Assembly (NCBI RefSeq): GCF_006443685.1
Contig: NZ_VFYP01000003.1
Coordinates: 248,001 to 312,000 of the forward strand
Length of the DNA: 64,000 nucleotides
DNA from: Rhizobium glycinendophyticum
Lineage (GTDB): Bacteria > Pseudomonadota > Alphaproteobacteria > Rhizobiales > Rhizobiaceae
Reading direction: 5' to 3'
Shown in pieces: positions 38,034-47,164 of the stretch. The translations under genes were made by a program, and so were the position numbers. How positions within the stretch are numbered: the stretch's first letter is position 1; each line of letters begins with the position of its first letter. Under the pieces are notes generated by a model. That model was not told the DNA's origin and did not search any database. It saw only the letters and a list, made by a program, of their open reading frames with translations.

Positions 38034-38965
38034 TCGTGTGCTTCGACATCGGCGGCACCGCGATCAAGGGTGCGGTCGCATATTCGGCCGACGACATTCG
38101 GCCCTTCCTGCGCCAGCCGACGCCACTGCATGATTTCGAGGCCTTCGTCGCCACGCTGGCTGCCGTTATCACCGAGGCGGAAACACAGGCCGGCAAGCGC
38201 CCTGACTGTGTTGCACTGTCAATCGCCGGCGTCATCGATCCCGACACGGCTAAGGCCGTCGTCGCCAATATACCTTGCGTCCACGGCAGGCTGTTGCAGG
38301 CAGACCTGGAACGAGCCCTTGGGCTTCCCGTCGTCATCGCCAACGATGCGGACTGCTTCGTTCTGGCCGAGGCTGGCATCGGTGCTGCCCGTGGCCACCG
38401 CGTCGTCTTCGGCATCATCCTCGGCACGGGTGTCGGCGGCGGTCTCGTCATCGACGGCAAGCTGATCAACAGCGCCGGCGGATTTGCCGGCGAATGGGGC
38501 CACGGCCCTGTCCAGGCCAACGAAGCCGGCACCCCGCCGGTCCGTGTCCCCCGCTTCCAATGCGGCTGCGGCCAGGTCGGCTGCATCGATGCTGTCTGTA
38601 GCGCCCGTGGTCTGGAAAAGCTGCACCGAGAACTGCATGGCGAAATAAAAACGAGCGAGGACATCCTCGCCGACTGGCAGACTGGCGACGCAACCGCCGC
38701 CCGGACCCTCGACGTCTATATTGACATCCTGACCGACGCTCTCTCTCTCGTCGTGAATGTCACGGGAACAACGATCTTGCCTGTTGGCGGCGGATTGTCC
38801 AATGTGCCGGCCCTGATTTCGGCTATCGACGTGGCGCTGCGCCGCCGCATCCTGCGCAAGTTTGCCCATCCGATCGTTGTGCCTGCCACATGCCGTGTCG
38901 AACCCGGCCTGATCGGCGCTGCTATTCTCGGCCTCGGATTTGCGGCAGAGCATCGGGAGACGTGA
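38030..38965 (+). CDS. ROK family kinase, probable N-acetylglucosamine kinase
   Basis: 311 residues. ATP site FDIGGTAIKGAV, catalytic Asp in VIANDADCF, and the ROK zinc motif CGCGQVGCID. ILGTGVGGGLVIDG is also present. With NagA and NagB-II next to it, the most likely reaction is phosphorylation of free GlcNAc released by the GH20 enzyme; N-acetylmannosamine kinase is the main alternative. Start overlaps nagA stop by four bases. Confidence 0.88.
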   Translation: MIVCFDIGGTAIKGAVAYSADDIRPFLRQPTPLHDFEAFVATLAAVITEAETQAGKRPDCVALSIAGVIDPDTAKAVVANIPCVHGRLLQADLERALGLPVVIANDADCFVLAEAGIGAARGHRVVFGIILGTGVGGGLVIDGKLINSAGGFAGEWGHGPVQANEAGTPPVRVPRFQCGCGQVGCIDAVCSARGLEKLHRELHGEIKTSEDILADWQTGDATAARTLDVYIDILTDALSLVVNVTGTTILPVGGGLSNVPALISAIDVALRRRILRKFAHPIVVPATCRVEPGLIGAAILGLGFAAEHRET

Positions 38966-38966
38966 C

Positions 38967-39467
38967 TTGGCAACAGATATGCTGGTGAAGCTCTACGACC
39001 TGCAGGCCGACCCCGTGCTCGACACGCGCATGGCAGAGCAGGGCATCACCTTGCGCCGGGCGCTGGTTCCCGAACTGACGGCAATCTGCGACTGGATCCG
39101 GCCACGCTTCGGCGCCGGCTGGGCCGACGAGGCGACGGCCGCCATCATGCGTCAGCCAGTGACCTGCTGGATTGCCCATCAGTGCGACAGCCTGCTCGGT
39201 TTCGCCTGTCACGAGGCCACCATGAAGGGCTTCTTCGGACCAACAGGGGTCGATGAAAGAGCCCGTGGCAAAGGTGTAGGTCACGCGCTTCTGCTGCGCA
39301 CTTTGCTCGACATGCGCGAGCAGGGTTATGGCTATGCCGTGATCGGTGGCGCCGGTCCTATCGATTTCTATCGGCGAAGTGTCGGCGCAATCCCGATCGA
39401 AGACTCGTCGCCTGGCATTTATCGCGGCATGCTGCCCACGGCCGCGCCCTCAGGCGTGTCGGAGTGA
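38967..39467 (+). CDS. GNAT family N-acetyltransferase
   Basis: 166 residues from TTG 38967, preceded by GGGAG with a 7-base spacer; the first ATG (38979) is too far from that site. The acetyl-CoA loop is VDERARGKGVGHALL. It follows the ROK kinase by one base and ends the nag operon, so it may act on glucosamine-type amines or protect an intermediate. The substrate is not visible. Confidence 0.75.
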   Translation: MATDMLVKLYDLQADPVLDTRMAEQGITLRRALVPELTAICDWIRPRFGAGWADEATAAIMRQPVTCWIAHQCDSLLGFACHEATMKGFFGPTGVDERARGKGVGHALLLRTLLDMREQGYGYAVIGGAGPIDFYRRSVGAIPIEDSSPGIYRGMLPTAAPSGVSE

Positions 39468-39470
39468 GGC

Positions 39471-40322
39471 TCAGCCAAGCTCCAGGGTGGTAATTGCATA
39501 GACACCGGCCTTGTGCAGAGAGGGCGGTGCTCCGCGGTACATCCGCGTCGTCTTGAAGCCGGGTTTGAACCCCATACGTTCCAGCAGATAACGGAACCCC
39601 TGCTGATAATCAGGCACGTCCAGATGGATCTCCGCACCACCGAGATTTGCGAGGCAAACCTTGAGCAAATCCTCGGCTGTGCGTCCATCCATGGCAAAAA
39701 GTGGCCCAATCTTGAGACCACGGCGACAGGGCCGCACCACCGTATAGCCAGCGACCGCACCCTGCCGGCGGCAGACAAAGGCGCGCCGTGGCGACTGAAG
39801 CCAAGCGGTGAGAAAGCCCTCGCGCGCCTCTGGAAAGAAGCCTTGATCGAAGGGGAGGATATCGGCGACATCGGCAGCGCCGACAGCGTGGCAAGTGGCA
39901 TCAGCCTTGGACAAACCCGGCATGCGCTCGATGCTCCAGCGCACCGTGTCATAGGCCGGCTCAAAGCCCATGCGAGCATAGTTCCCCTGTTGCTCGACGA
40001 CGCCGTCTAGACCGATCACGCGACCGCCGAGATGCGCCATACCGGCATCCCACACCAGCCGCCCGAGGCCCCGCCCTCGAAGATCCGGATGACAGATATA
40101 GAGGCCGATGAACCCGAAGCCGGACCCGTAGCGCACGGCCGAAATGCCGGCTGCAAACCGCCCTTCAACGAAACAGCCGATGAAACCAGCAGGGTCTGCC
40201 GTGCGGAAAGCTGAGGCATCGCCATGTCCCGGATTCCAGCCCTCCAGCGCGGCCCAGCCAATGAGTTCCTCGACCTCGGCAGCCGATAGCAGGCGGATCT
40301 CCGGAGCTCCGGCCATACTCAT
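39471..40322 (-). CDS. Two-domain GNAT acetyltransferase
   Basis: 283 residues. The N-terminal half is a GNAT domain with the acetyl-CoA loop PDLRGRGLGRLVW; the C-terminal half resembles the extra acetyltransferase-like domain of YitH/HolE proteins (PRRAFVCRRQGAVAGY). It overlaps the racemase gene by four bases and ends the polyamine-type ABC operon. It may modify the imported compound. It converges with the nag operon with a 3-base gap. Confidence 0.78.
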   Translation of the reverse strand: MSMAGAPEIRLLSAAEVEELIGWAALEGWNPGHGDASAFRTADPAGFIGCFVEGRFAAGISAVRYGSGFGFIGLYICHPDLRGRGLGRLVWDAGMAHLGGRVIGLDGVVEQQGNYARMGFEPAYDTVRWSIERMPGLSKADATCHAVGAADVADILPFDQGFFPEAREGFLTAWLQSPRRAFVCRRQGAVAGYTVVRPCRRGLKIGPLFAMDGRTAEDLLKVCLANLGGAEIHLDVPDYQQGFRYLLERMGFKPGFKTTRMYRGAPPSLHKAGVYAITTLELG

Positions 40323-41062
40323 ACGCCCATGGCTTCGGGCGAGAAGCGAGCGAGGTCACCACGATAAAGCTTGTGGATCGGCGTCGCATAAGCACCGCGC
40401 TTGGCGGTTGAGAGCCCCAGCGCCACCAACGCTTCCGCCTGCTTCACGGCCGCCGCAACACCGTCGACGACGGGAACGCCGAATTCCAGCCTCAGCGCCG
40501 CCGTGAGATCCGCCATGCCGGCACAGCCGAGCACGATCGCTTCCGCCTTGTCGTCCTTCAGCGCCGCCGAGATTTCACTGCGCAGCCGGTCGCGGGCATT
40601 CGAATTCGGGTCTTCCAGCGAAAGTACCGGCACATCCGCCGCCCGCACCCTGCAGCGGCCGCCCATGCCGTAGCGGTGTACGAGATGTTCGACCGGCAAC
40701 CGCGACCGCTCCATGGTCGTCACGATCGAGAAACGCTGGGCGATGAAGGCGGTGGCGGAGACGGCCGCCTCGCAGATACCGATGACGGGGATAGACGCAA
40801 GAGCGCGGGCGGCATCGAGACCGGTATCGTCGAAACAGGCGATCACGATCGCATCTGCGCCCTCGCGCTCGGCCCGGGCGATCTCAACGAGAAGCCCGGG
40901 AATGGCGAAGACCTCGTCGTAATAGCCTTCGATCGAAACCGGCCCCATCGACGAGGTGATCGCATCGATCTCGGTATCCGCATGGGCCACCCGTCGCGCG
41001 GCATCCGCAATGGTCGCGGTCATGCTGGCGGTTGTGTTCGGATTGATGACGGCAATTTTCAT
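40319..41062 (-). CDS. Asp/Glu/hydantoin racemase family protein
   Basis: 247 residues. The two catalytic cysteines are in IVIACFDDTGLD and IVLGCAGMADL, and the N-terminal INPNTTASMT loop is the hallmark of hydantoin/allantoin racemases. It starts 5 bases after an ABC permease gene, so it probably acts on the ligand of that importer or its breakdown product. An allantoin-racemase role is possible but no other ureide genes are here. Confidence 0.85.
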   Translation of the reverse strand: MKIAVINPNTTASMTATIADAARRVAHADTEIDAITSSMGPVSIEGYYDEVFAIPGLLVEIARAEREGADAIVIACFDDTGLDAARALASIPVIGICEAAVSATAFIAQRFSIVTTMERSRLPVEHLVHRYGMGGRCRVRAADVPVLSLEDPNSNARDRLRSEISAALKDDKAEAIVLGCAGMADLTAALRLEFGVPVVDGVAAAVKQAEALVALGLSTAKRGAYATPIHKLYRGDLARFSPEAMGV

Positions 41063-41067
41063 GCAAC

Positions 41068-41886
41068 TCAGCCCTGGCTTCTGCGGCGGTTCATCGCAAC
41101 GATGAGGCCGAGCGTGCCGCCAATGACCAGCAGCGAAAACAGCGTGGTGACCGTACCTAGCGCATAGAGCACCGGCGTCGTCACGTTGGTCGTCATGCCG
41201 TAGATCTCGAGCGGCAGCGTATTGTAGGTCCCCGAGGTCATCAGCGTGCGGGCAAACTCGTCATAGGATAGCGTGAAGCCGAACAGCCCGACCCCGATCA
41301 AGGGCGGCGCGATCATCGGCAGGACGACATGGCGGAATGTCTGCCAGGACGTCGCGCCAAGGTCGCGGGCGGCCTCTTCGTAAGCCGGCGAGAAGCGGTT
41401 GAAGATCGCAAACATGATCAAGACGCCGAAGGGCAGCGTCCAGGTCAGATGCGCGCCGAAGCCCGAGGAATACCAGGCGGGCTGCAGGCCGAACTGGCTG
41501 AACAACACGCCGATGCCGAGCGAGATGATGATCGACGGCACCACGAGGCTTGCGACCGAGAGATAGAAAAGCGGCGTTGCCCCGATAAACTTGCGGCGAA
41601 AGGCAAGTCCCGCCAAGAGCGAAACGACGACGGTGACGATCATGACCATAAGTCCGAGCGCGAAGGAGCGGCGGAAGGAACCGCCGAAATCACCCACCGC
41701 CTGGGTCTCGAACAGATTTGCAAACCAGTGCAGGGACACACCATTGAGCGGGAAGGTCAGACCGCCATTCGGCCCCTGGAAGGACAGAATGACGATCGCG
41801 GACAGCGGCCCATAGAGGAAGAGCACGAAGAGCGCGAAGAAGGCGGCGAGAATGTAGAATTCGCGGGGACGCTTGTCGGAATGCAT
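41068..41886 (-). CDS. ABC transporter permease (PotC type)
   Basis: 272 residues, six membrane helices. EAA loop: YEEAARDLGATSWQTFRHVVLPMIAPP. This is the PotC/YdcV branch of spermidine/putrescine-type permeases. It starts one base after the stop of the PotB-type gene. The substrate is a small organic cation or related compound; it cannot be named from sequence. Confidence 0.88.
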   Translation of the reverse strand: MHSDKRPREFYILAAFFALFVLFLYGPLSAIVILSFQGPNGGLTFPLNGVSLHWFANLFETQAVGDFGGSFRRSFALGLMVMIVTVVVSLLAGLAFRRKFIGATPLFYLSVASLVVPSIIISLGIGVLFSQFGLQPAWYSSGFGAHLTWTLPFGVLIMFAIFNRFSPAYEEAARDLGATSWQTFRHVVLPMIAPPLIGVGLFGFTLSYDEFARTLMTSGTYNTLPLEIYGMTTNVTTPVLYALGTVTTLFSLLVIGGTLGLIVAMNRRRSQG

Positions 41887-41887
41887 C

Positions 41888-42793
41888 TTAGAGTTCCTTC
41901 CGGATATCGACGACGCGCAGGATCGCCGCGACCATCAGCAGGACCAGGATCAGGAGCACCACGGCATTGGCGGCAGCGGCCGGGTATTGCAGCAGCGACA
42001 TCTGGTTCTTCATCATCAGTGCAACGGAAGCGCTCTGGCCGCCAGACATGACCTGCACCGTGGAGAAATCCGCCATCACCAGTGTCACGACGAAAATGGT
42101 CCCGATCGCCATGCCGGGCTTGGAGAGCGGCAGGATGACATTAGTCAGGATCTGCCAGCCGCTGGCGCCTGCATCGCGCGCGGCTTCGAGTAGCGAACGG
42201 TCGATACGCATCATCGTGTTGAAGATCGGGGTCACCATGAACAGCGTGTAGAGATGCACCATGGCAAGCACGACGGCGAAATCCGAATAGAGCAGCCACT
42301 CGATGGGCTGCGGAATGATCCCGGCATTCACCAGCGCCGAATTGATCAGCCCGTTGCGGCCGAGGACCGGGATCCAGGAGATCATGCGGATGATGTTGGA
42401 TGTCAGGAATGGCACGGTGCAGACAAGAAAGAGCACGCTCTGCATCGCGGATGTCCGCACATGGAAGGCGAGGAAATAAGCGACCCAAAAACCAACGAAG
42501 AGCGTGATTGCCCAGACGATGACGGCGAACTTCAAGGTGTTGAGATAGGTCTTCCAGGTCACCCACGAGCCCAGCGTCTCAGTATAATTGAAAGTGACGA
42601 AGTCGGGATACATCTGGGCAAAGTCGTAGTCCCAGAAGGACACGGTCCCGATCATCAGGATCGGCAGAAGCAGAAACGCCCCCAGGATCAGCGCCAGCGG
42701 CGTCGCCTGCAGATAGGAGACAAGCGCGAGTGGCACGCGGATCACGCGCTTCGGCTTCGGCTCGCCGACGCCCAGAAATCGGACTTCCACCAT
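41888..42793 (-). CDS. ABC transporter permease (PotB type)
   Basis: 301 residues, six membrane helices with a slightly extended cytoplasmic N-terminus (EPKPKRVIRVP). EAA loop: LEAARDAGASGWQILTNVILPLSKPG. Pairs with the PotC-type subunit. A 219-base gap separates it from the binding-protein gene, and that gap is filled by a palindromic repeat element. Confidence 0.88.
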   Translation of the reverse strand: MVEVRFLGVGEPKPKRVIRVPLALVSYLQATPLALILGAFLLLPILMIGTVSFWDYDFAQMYPDFVTFNYTETLGSWVTWKTYLNTLKFAVIVWAITLFVGFWVAYFLAFHVRTSAMQSVLFLVCTVPFLTSNIIRMISWIPVLGRNGLINSALVNAGIIPQPIEWLLYSDFAVVLAMVHLYTLFMVTPIFNTMMRIDRSLLEAARDAGASGWQILTNVILPLSKPGMAIGTIFVVTLVMADFSTVQVMSGGQSASVALMMKNQMSLLQYPAAAANAVVLLILVLLMVAAILRVVDIRKEL

Positions 42794-42840
42794 GATGTTA
42801 CGTCTCCTGTCGCTCGATCAGCATTCCGCATGTGAAGATG

Positions 42841-43009
42841 TCCCTCATCCCCCTGCCGGGACCTTCTCCCCGCAAGCGGGGAGAAAGGAGCATATACCTC
42901 CCCCTTGAGGGGGGAGGTCGCGGCGAAGCCGCGGGTGGGGGTGATCCACGAGAAGCGTACACCCCACCCCGGCGCGATGCGCCGACCCTCCCCCTCAAGC
43001 GAGGGTAAG
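42841..43009. repeat. RIME-like mosaic of palindromes inside an ABC operon
   Basis: The sequence holds successive palindromes: TTCTCCCCGC-AA-GCGGGGAGAA (42864-42885), ACCTCCCCC...GGGGGAGGT (42896-42918), CGCGGC-GAA-GCCGCG (42919-42933), GGCGC-GAT-GCGCC (42971-42983) and ACCCTC...GAGGGT (42985-43006). This resembles the Rhizobium-specific intergenic mosaic elements dispersed in rhizobial genomes. It sits between the binding-protein and permease genes of one operon, where it could stabilise upstream mRNA or reduce downstream expression. Confidence 0.75.
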
Positions 43010-43012
43010 ACA

Positions 43013-44299
43013 TCAAGCCGCGATGAACTCGTTCCAGCGGCGGACCATGTAGCGGTCCTCGTCCATGACGGAGTTCCAGCAGGCGACCTTGCCCATCCGC
43101 TCTTCGAAGGAGCCGCCGTCGCGAACTGCACCGGCCTTTTCCATCACCTTGCCTTCCGGAGAGAGGATGTCGCCGGCCGCCGGCTTACCTTCGATCCAGT
43201 AGCCCCATTCGTCGGCAGACATGAATTCCTTCGCGGTTTCCATGCAGGCGGAGTAGTAGCCCTGGCGGTTCAGATAGCCGCCGACCCAGCCGGACGTGTA
43301 CCAGTTGATGTATTCATAGGCCGCGTCGAGCTGCGCGCCGGAAAGGTGTGAGGCGAGACCCAGACCGCCGCCCCAGGAGCGATAGCCTTCCTTGAGCGGC
43401 TGGTATTTGCAGGCGATGCCCTTCGAGCGGACGGCGGCAACGGCCGGCGACCACATCGATTGGATGACGACTTCGCCCGAGGCCATCAGGTTAACGGACT
43501 CGTCGAACGACTTCCAGAAGGCGCGGAACTGGCCGTCCTGCTTGGCCTTGATGAGGAAATCGATCGTTGTGTCGATCTCGGCCTTCGTCATGTTGCCCTT
43601 GTCGGCATATTTGATGATGCCCATGGCTTCGCAGATCATCGCCGCATCCATGATGCCGATCGACGGAATGTTGAGGATCGAGGTCTTGCCCTTGAAGGCC
43701 GGGTCCATGATGTCGGCCCAGGTGGTGATCTCGCGACCGACCAGATCCGGACGGATGCCGAGCGTGTCGGCATTGTAGATGGTCGGCATCATGGTGAAGA
43801 GCTCGGTCTCGCCCGAGGCGAAGGTCTTGGCATCCTTGCTTTCGACATAACCGACAGTATGCGGCGCAGTCCCCTGCGCGATCACGCTGTCGGGCAGCAG
43901 CTTGCCGGTTTTGAAGAGTGGCACGACCTTGTCGTAATACTTGAGCTTCTTCGTTTCCATCGGCTGGATCACGCCGGTCGGATAGACCTTCTTGAGGATC
44001 CAGTATTCGATGTCGGCAATGTCATAGGAGTTCGGCTGGGTCACGGCACGCTGGGCAGCAGCGTCGGAATCGGTCGCGGTCATCTCGAGCGTGATGCCGA
44101 GGTCCTTCTTGCACTGCTCGGCGATCGCATTGATGTTCGACACGCCCGTGCCGAACTGGCGGAGCGTAATGTTCGATTGAGCCCAGATGGTCGGGAAGCC
44201 GGTAATAGCGCCCGAACCAGCGGCGAGGCCGGCCGCGGCCGATGCGGTTTTCAAGAATGTACGGCGCGAAACGCCCTTGGGAGTCTTCTTGGCAGTCAT
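43013..44299 (-). CDS. ABC transporter substrate-binding protein with Tat signal (PotD type)
   Basis: 428 residues from ATG 44299. The leader has a twin-arginine motif SRRTFLKTASA followed by an Ala/Gly hydrophobic core, so it is probably exported folded by Tat. The body is a spermidine/putrescine-type binding domain (YGVGG-like region replaced by SWGGGLGLASHLSGAQ). Ligand not determinable. It follows the ATPase gene after 29 bases. Confidence 0.87.
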   Translation of the reverse strand: MTAKKTPKGVSRRTFLKTASAAAGLAAGSGAITGFPTIWAQSNITLRQFGTGVSNINAIAEQCKKDLGITLEMTATDSDAAAQRAVTQPNSYDIADIEYWILKKVYPTGVIQPMETKKLKYYDKVVPLFKTGKLLPDSVIAQGTAPHTVGYVESKDAKTFASGETELFTMMPTIYNADTLGIRPDLVGREITTWADIMDPAFKGKTSILNIPSIGIMDAAMICEAMGIIKYADKGNMTKAEIDTTIDFLIKAKQDGQFRAFWKSFDESVNLMASGEVVIQSMWSPAVAAVRSKGIACKYQPLKEGYRSWGGGLGLASHLSGAQLDAAYEYINWYTSGWVGGYLNRQGYYSACMETAKEFMSADEWGYWIEGKPAAGDILSPEGKVMEKAGAVRDGGSFEERMGKVACWNSVMDEDRYMVRRWNEFIAA

Positions 44300-44328
44300 G
44301 CTGTTCTCCTGGTTTTCTTGGTTTGGTT

Positions 44329-45417
44329 TCACTTCTCGACGCGTCCGAGGACGATCGAATCCTGTTTGTCCCATGACAGGGTCACGCCCTCGCCAACCTT
44401 GACCGGCGACGCGAAAAAGGCCGCGTCGCTGAGCACGGCGGTGAACTCATCGGTAAAGGCCGTGGTGACCGTCAGCTTCACCTTGGCGCCGAGATATTCG
44501 ACGTTGGAGACGATGCCGTCGAAGCCGAGCCCATCGACCGTCGTCGAACCGATGCGCACATGGTCGGTGCGAATGGCAATCTCTGCAGTGTCCTGCTCGA
44601 CGGACGCCGTCCCGCCTGCATAGAAGCGCCCGCCCCCGACCACCTCGATGAACAGCCCGTCGACGGTGCGCTCGACGATGCGACCGGAAAGCACGTTGTG
44701 GTCACCCATGAAGCGGGCGACGAAAGCCGTGGCGGGTTTCTCGAACACCGTCCGCGGCGTCGCCGCCTGCTCGATGCGCCCCTCGTTCATCACGACGATG
44801 AGATCGGCGAGCGCCATCGCCTCTTCCTGGCTATGGGTCACATGCACGAAGGTGATGCCGAGCGTGGTCTGTAGCTTCTTGAGTTCCGCCCGCATGCGGA
44901 TCTTGAGGAAGGGATCAAGTGCCGAGAGCGGCTCGTCGAGCAGCAGCGCTTCCGGCTTGGTGATCAGTGCGCGGGCAAGCGCTACGCGCTGCTGCTGCCC
45001 ACCGGACAGTTGCGCCGGCCGACGGCTCGCATAGGGCTCAAGCTGCATCAGCTTCAGCATCTCCAACGCCTCGCGGCGGCGGGTCTCCTTGTCGACGCCC
45101 TTCATCTTCAGACTGAAGGCAACATTGTCGACAAGATCGAGATGCGGGAAGAGCGCATAGGACTGGAACATCATCGCCGTGCCGCGGCTCGCTGGCGGCA
45201 GATCCGTGACATTGGCGTTGCCGAAGATCACGTCGCCGGACGATACACTTTCATGGCCCGCGATCATCCGAAGCGTCGACGTCTTACCACAACCGGAGGG
45301 GCCGAGCAGGCAGCAATAGGTGCCGGCCGGAACCTTGAGACTGATGGCATGCACGGCCGTGGCAGTCCCATACACCTTGGAGACGGCTGCAAGTTCGATC
45401 TCAGCGGCTTTCGTCAT
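44329..45417 (-). CDS. ABC transporter ATP-binding protein (PotA type)
   Basis: 362 residues from ATG 45417, five bases after AAGGAG. Walker A GPSGCGKTS, signature LSGGQQQRVALARA, Walker B LLLDEPLSALD, H-loop VTHSQEE, then a TOBE domain. First gene of the operon, which runs ATPase, binding protein, two permeases, racemase, GNAT. An ATG at 45438 is a weaker alternative start. Confidence 0.9.
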   Translation of the reverse strand: MTKAAEIELAAVSKVYGTATAVHAISLKVPAGTYCCLLGPSGCGKTSTLRMIAGHESVSSGDVIFGNANVTDLPPASRGTAMMFQSYALFPHLDLVDNVAFSLKMKGVDKETRRREALEMLKLMQLEPYASRRPAQLSGGQQQRVALARALITKPEALLLDEPLSALDPFLKIRMRAELKKLQTTLGITFVHVTHSQEEAMALADLIVVMNEGRIEQAATPRTVFEKPATAFVARFMGDHNVLSGRIVERTVDGLFIEVVGGGRFYAGGTASVEQDTAEIAIRTDHVRIGSTTVDGLGFDGIVSNVEYLGAKVKLTVTTAFTDEFTAVLSDAAFFASPVKVGEGVTLSWDKQDSIVLGRVEK

Positions 45418-45527
45418 GACGGCTCCTTCTGCTGCCATGAAGAATGCATAAGCCGTGCCAAGTGCGCTCCCATCTGCCAAACCCTTGAATTGTCGGGGGC
45501 AGCCTTCTGCGCCGCTTGCGGAATGTG

Positions 45528-45610
45528 CAACATGCACGAATGCATGCACACGAATTAATCGATTGCAGCCAATATCAAAGGTAGATTGTATGCAATGTTG
45601 TGATGCAATA
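45528..45610. promoter_or_regulatory. Divergent control region with repeated TGCAA/TGCAT boxes
   Basis: ATTGTATGCAAT at 45585-45596 is close to the ATTGTATACAAT-type palindromes bound by GntR/FCD regulators. A TGATGCAATAT copy follows at 45601, and the palindrome TGCATGCA is at 45541-45548. It lies in the 257-base gap between the ABC operon and the GntR gene. Confidence 0.4.
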
Positions 45611-45674
45611 TTTGGCCACGGGCTTCCCCTCGCCCCACATGCTGGCTAAAAGGAAGAACGACACGGATGGATAA

Positions 45675-46388
45675 ATGAACGCGAAGAGCTCGCTGCGCCG
45701 ACATCTCGACCCGAACCAGGAAGATCGCGCTCGCGCGATCCGGGACGCGTTGCGCGATGCGATAGTTGACAGGCGTCTGGCCCCGGGCACCAAGCTCTCG
45801 GAAGCCGAGGTTGGCACGCTGTTCGATGTCAGCCGCACGGTGGTGCGCGATGCGCTGCAGATGCTGGCCTTCGAAGGACTTGTGCGCACCGAGCGCAATC
45901 GCGGCGCCTTCGTCTCCAATCCGAGCACCGAAGAGGCCCGCCAGGTCTTTGCCTCACGTCGCCTTATCGAATCCGGCATCATTACCGCTGCAGCCGAGCG
46001 CATTACACCGGATGAGATCGCCGCTTTCCGCGAGCATCTGAAGGAAGAGGCCCGCTACCGCGCCGAACGCGGTGCCTCGGCCCGCCGCGCGGAGATAAAG
46101 GCATCTGGCGATTTTCATCTGATGCTGGCCAAGGTCGCCGGCAACCAGGTGCTGGAAAAGTTTATGGGCGAACTGGTGGCGCGGTCCTCGCTGGTCATCG
46201 CGCTCTATGGCCGGACCGGCATCTCAAGTTGCGGTCATGACGAACATGACGAGATTCTCAATGCGCTGGAGCGAAGTGATGTGGCAGAGGCGACACGTCT
46301 GATGCTGCATCACATCGACCATATCGAGGCTGATCTTGACCTCTCGGTTGCGGAAACACGTACGCTGAAAGATGCGTTGGAACTTTAG
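45675..46388 (+). CDS. GntR/FCD family regulator, probable regulator of the adjacent ABC operon
   Basis: 237 residues. Winged HTH near 18-80 (LSEAEVGTLFDVSRTVVRDALQML, then TERNRGAFV), followed by an FCD helical ligand domain with metal-binding His/Asp positions (DFHLMLAKVAGN, DEHDEILNALE, HHIDHIEADL). It is divergent from the polyamine-type ABC operon. FCD proteins sense small organic acids or amino-acid-like compounds, which fits a racemase-linked importer. Confidence 0.87.
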   Translation: MNAKSSLRRHLDPNQEDRARAIRDALRDAIVDRRLAPGTKLSEAEVGTLFDVSRTVVRDALQMLAFEGLVRTERNRGAFVSNPSTEEARQVFASRRLIESGIITAAAERITPDEIAAFREHLKEEARYRAERGASARRAEIKASGDFHLMLAKVAGNQVLEKFMGELVARSSLVIALYGRTGISSCGHDEHDEILNALERSDVAEATRLMLHHIDHIEADLDLSVAETRTLKDALEL

Positions 46389-46429
46389 GCAAAAGCCGGA
46401 GCAGCGAGGCCTGAGCGCCCGCGATCAGG

Positions 46430-47164
46430 TTAACTGCGAAGCGCGATCTGCCGGTCATGCTCGATCGTCTCCAGCATGGCCGTACGTGTTCCAGCCTCGT
46501 CTCCATATTCGATCCGTTCCACCAGCATCTTGTGCTTGTCCAGAATCGCGACGAGCACCTCTTCCTCCGGCGTATCCACCAGCCGCTGATAGGCGAAGGC
46601 ATGCGCAAGTTCGATGACGCCGTAGAGCGCCCGGATAAAAGGATTGTGTGCAGCGTCGGCGACGATGCGATGCAATTCGAAGTCGGCGAGCGCAAAGTTC
46701 TGCGGCGAGGTCAACGACGTTTCCATCTGCCGGATCCAGTAGAGCATGAGACGGATCTGGTCTGCAGTCCGCCGCCGCGCAACTTCGGCGGCCGCAATCG
46801 GCTCAAGCGAACGGCGTACTTCGTGCAGGCCCGAGAGAAATTCGGCATCCGGCGGCGCATCCAGATGCCAGGCCAGCACCTGCGGATCATAAAGGTTCCA
46901 GCGGCTTTTCTTGGCGACCTTGGTGCCCACTTTCGGCCTGGCCTCAAGCAGCCCCTTGGCTTCCAGCGTCTTCAGCGCCTCGCGCAGCACCGTGCGCGAC
47001 ACCTCGAAATCGGCCATCAGTTCGGCATCGTTCGGCAGTGTGGTCCCGATCGGATAGCGGCCGGAGATCACCCCGGCCCCGATTTCATTGATCACATGCG
47101 AATGGAAGTTACGCGCCGTCGACCGCCCGGACAGGGAGCGAAGAAGGCTCCCCGGCTCACTCAT
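46430..47164 (-). CDS. GntR/FCD family regulator at the end of the ytf-type operon
   Basis: 244 residues from ATG 47164, whose start overlaps the stop of the permease gene (ATGA). N-terminal HTH (LPNDAELMADFEVSRTVLREALKTLEAKGLL region) and FCD domain with ADFELHRIVADAAHN and DKHKMLVERIEYGD. Being the last gene of the sugar importer operon suggests feedback control by the transported sugar or its oxidised product. The frame extends to 47269 but the overlap start is better. Confidence 0.87.
   Translation of the reverse strand: MSEPGSLLRSLSGRSTARNFHSHVINEIGAGVISGRYPIGTTLPNDAELMADFEVSRTVLREALKTLEAKGLLEARPKVGTKVAKKSRWNLYDPQVLAWHLDAPPDAEFLSGLHEVRRSLEPIAAAEVARRRTADQIRLMLYWIRQMETSLTSPQNFALADFELHRIVADAAHNPFIRALYGVIELAHAFAYQRLVDTPEEEVLVAILDKHKMLVERIEYGDEAGTRTAMLETIEHDRQIALRS

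Noticed and set aside
42841..43009. Palindrome cluster as a CRISPR array or transposon end
   Set aside because: The palindromes differ from each other, there are no regular spacers and no transposase.
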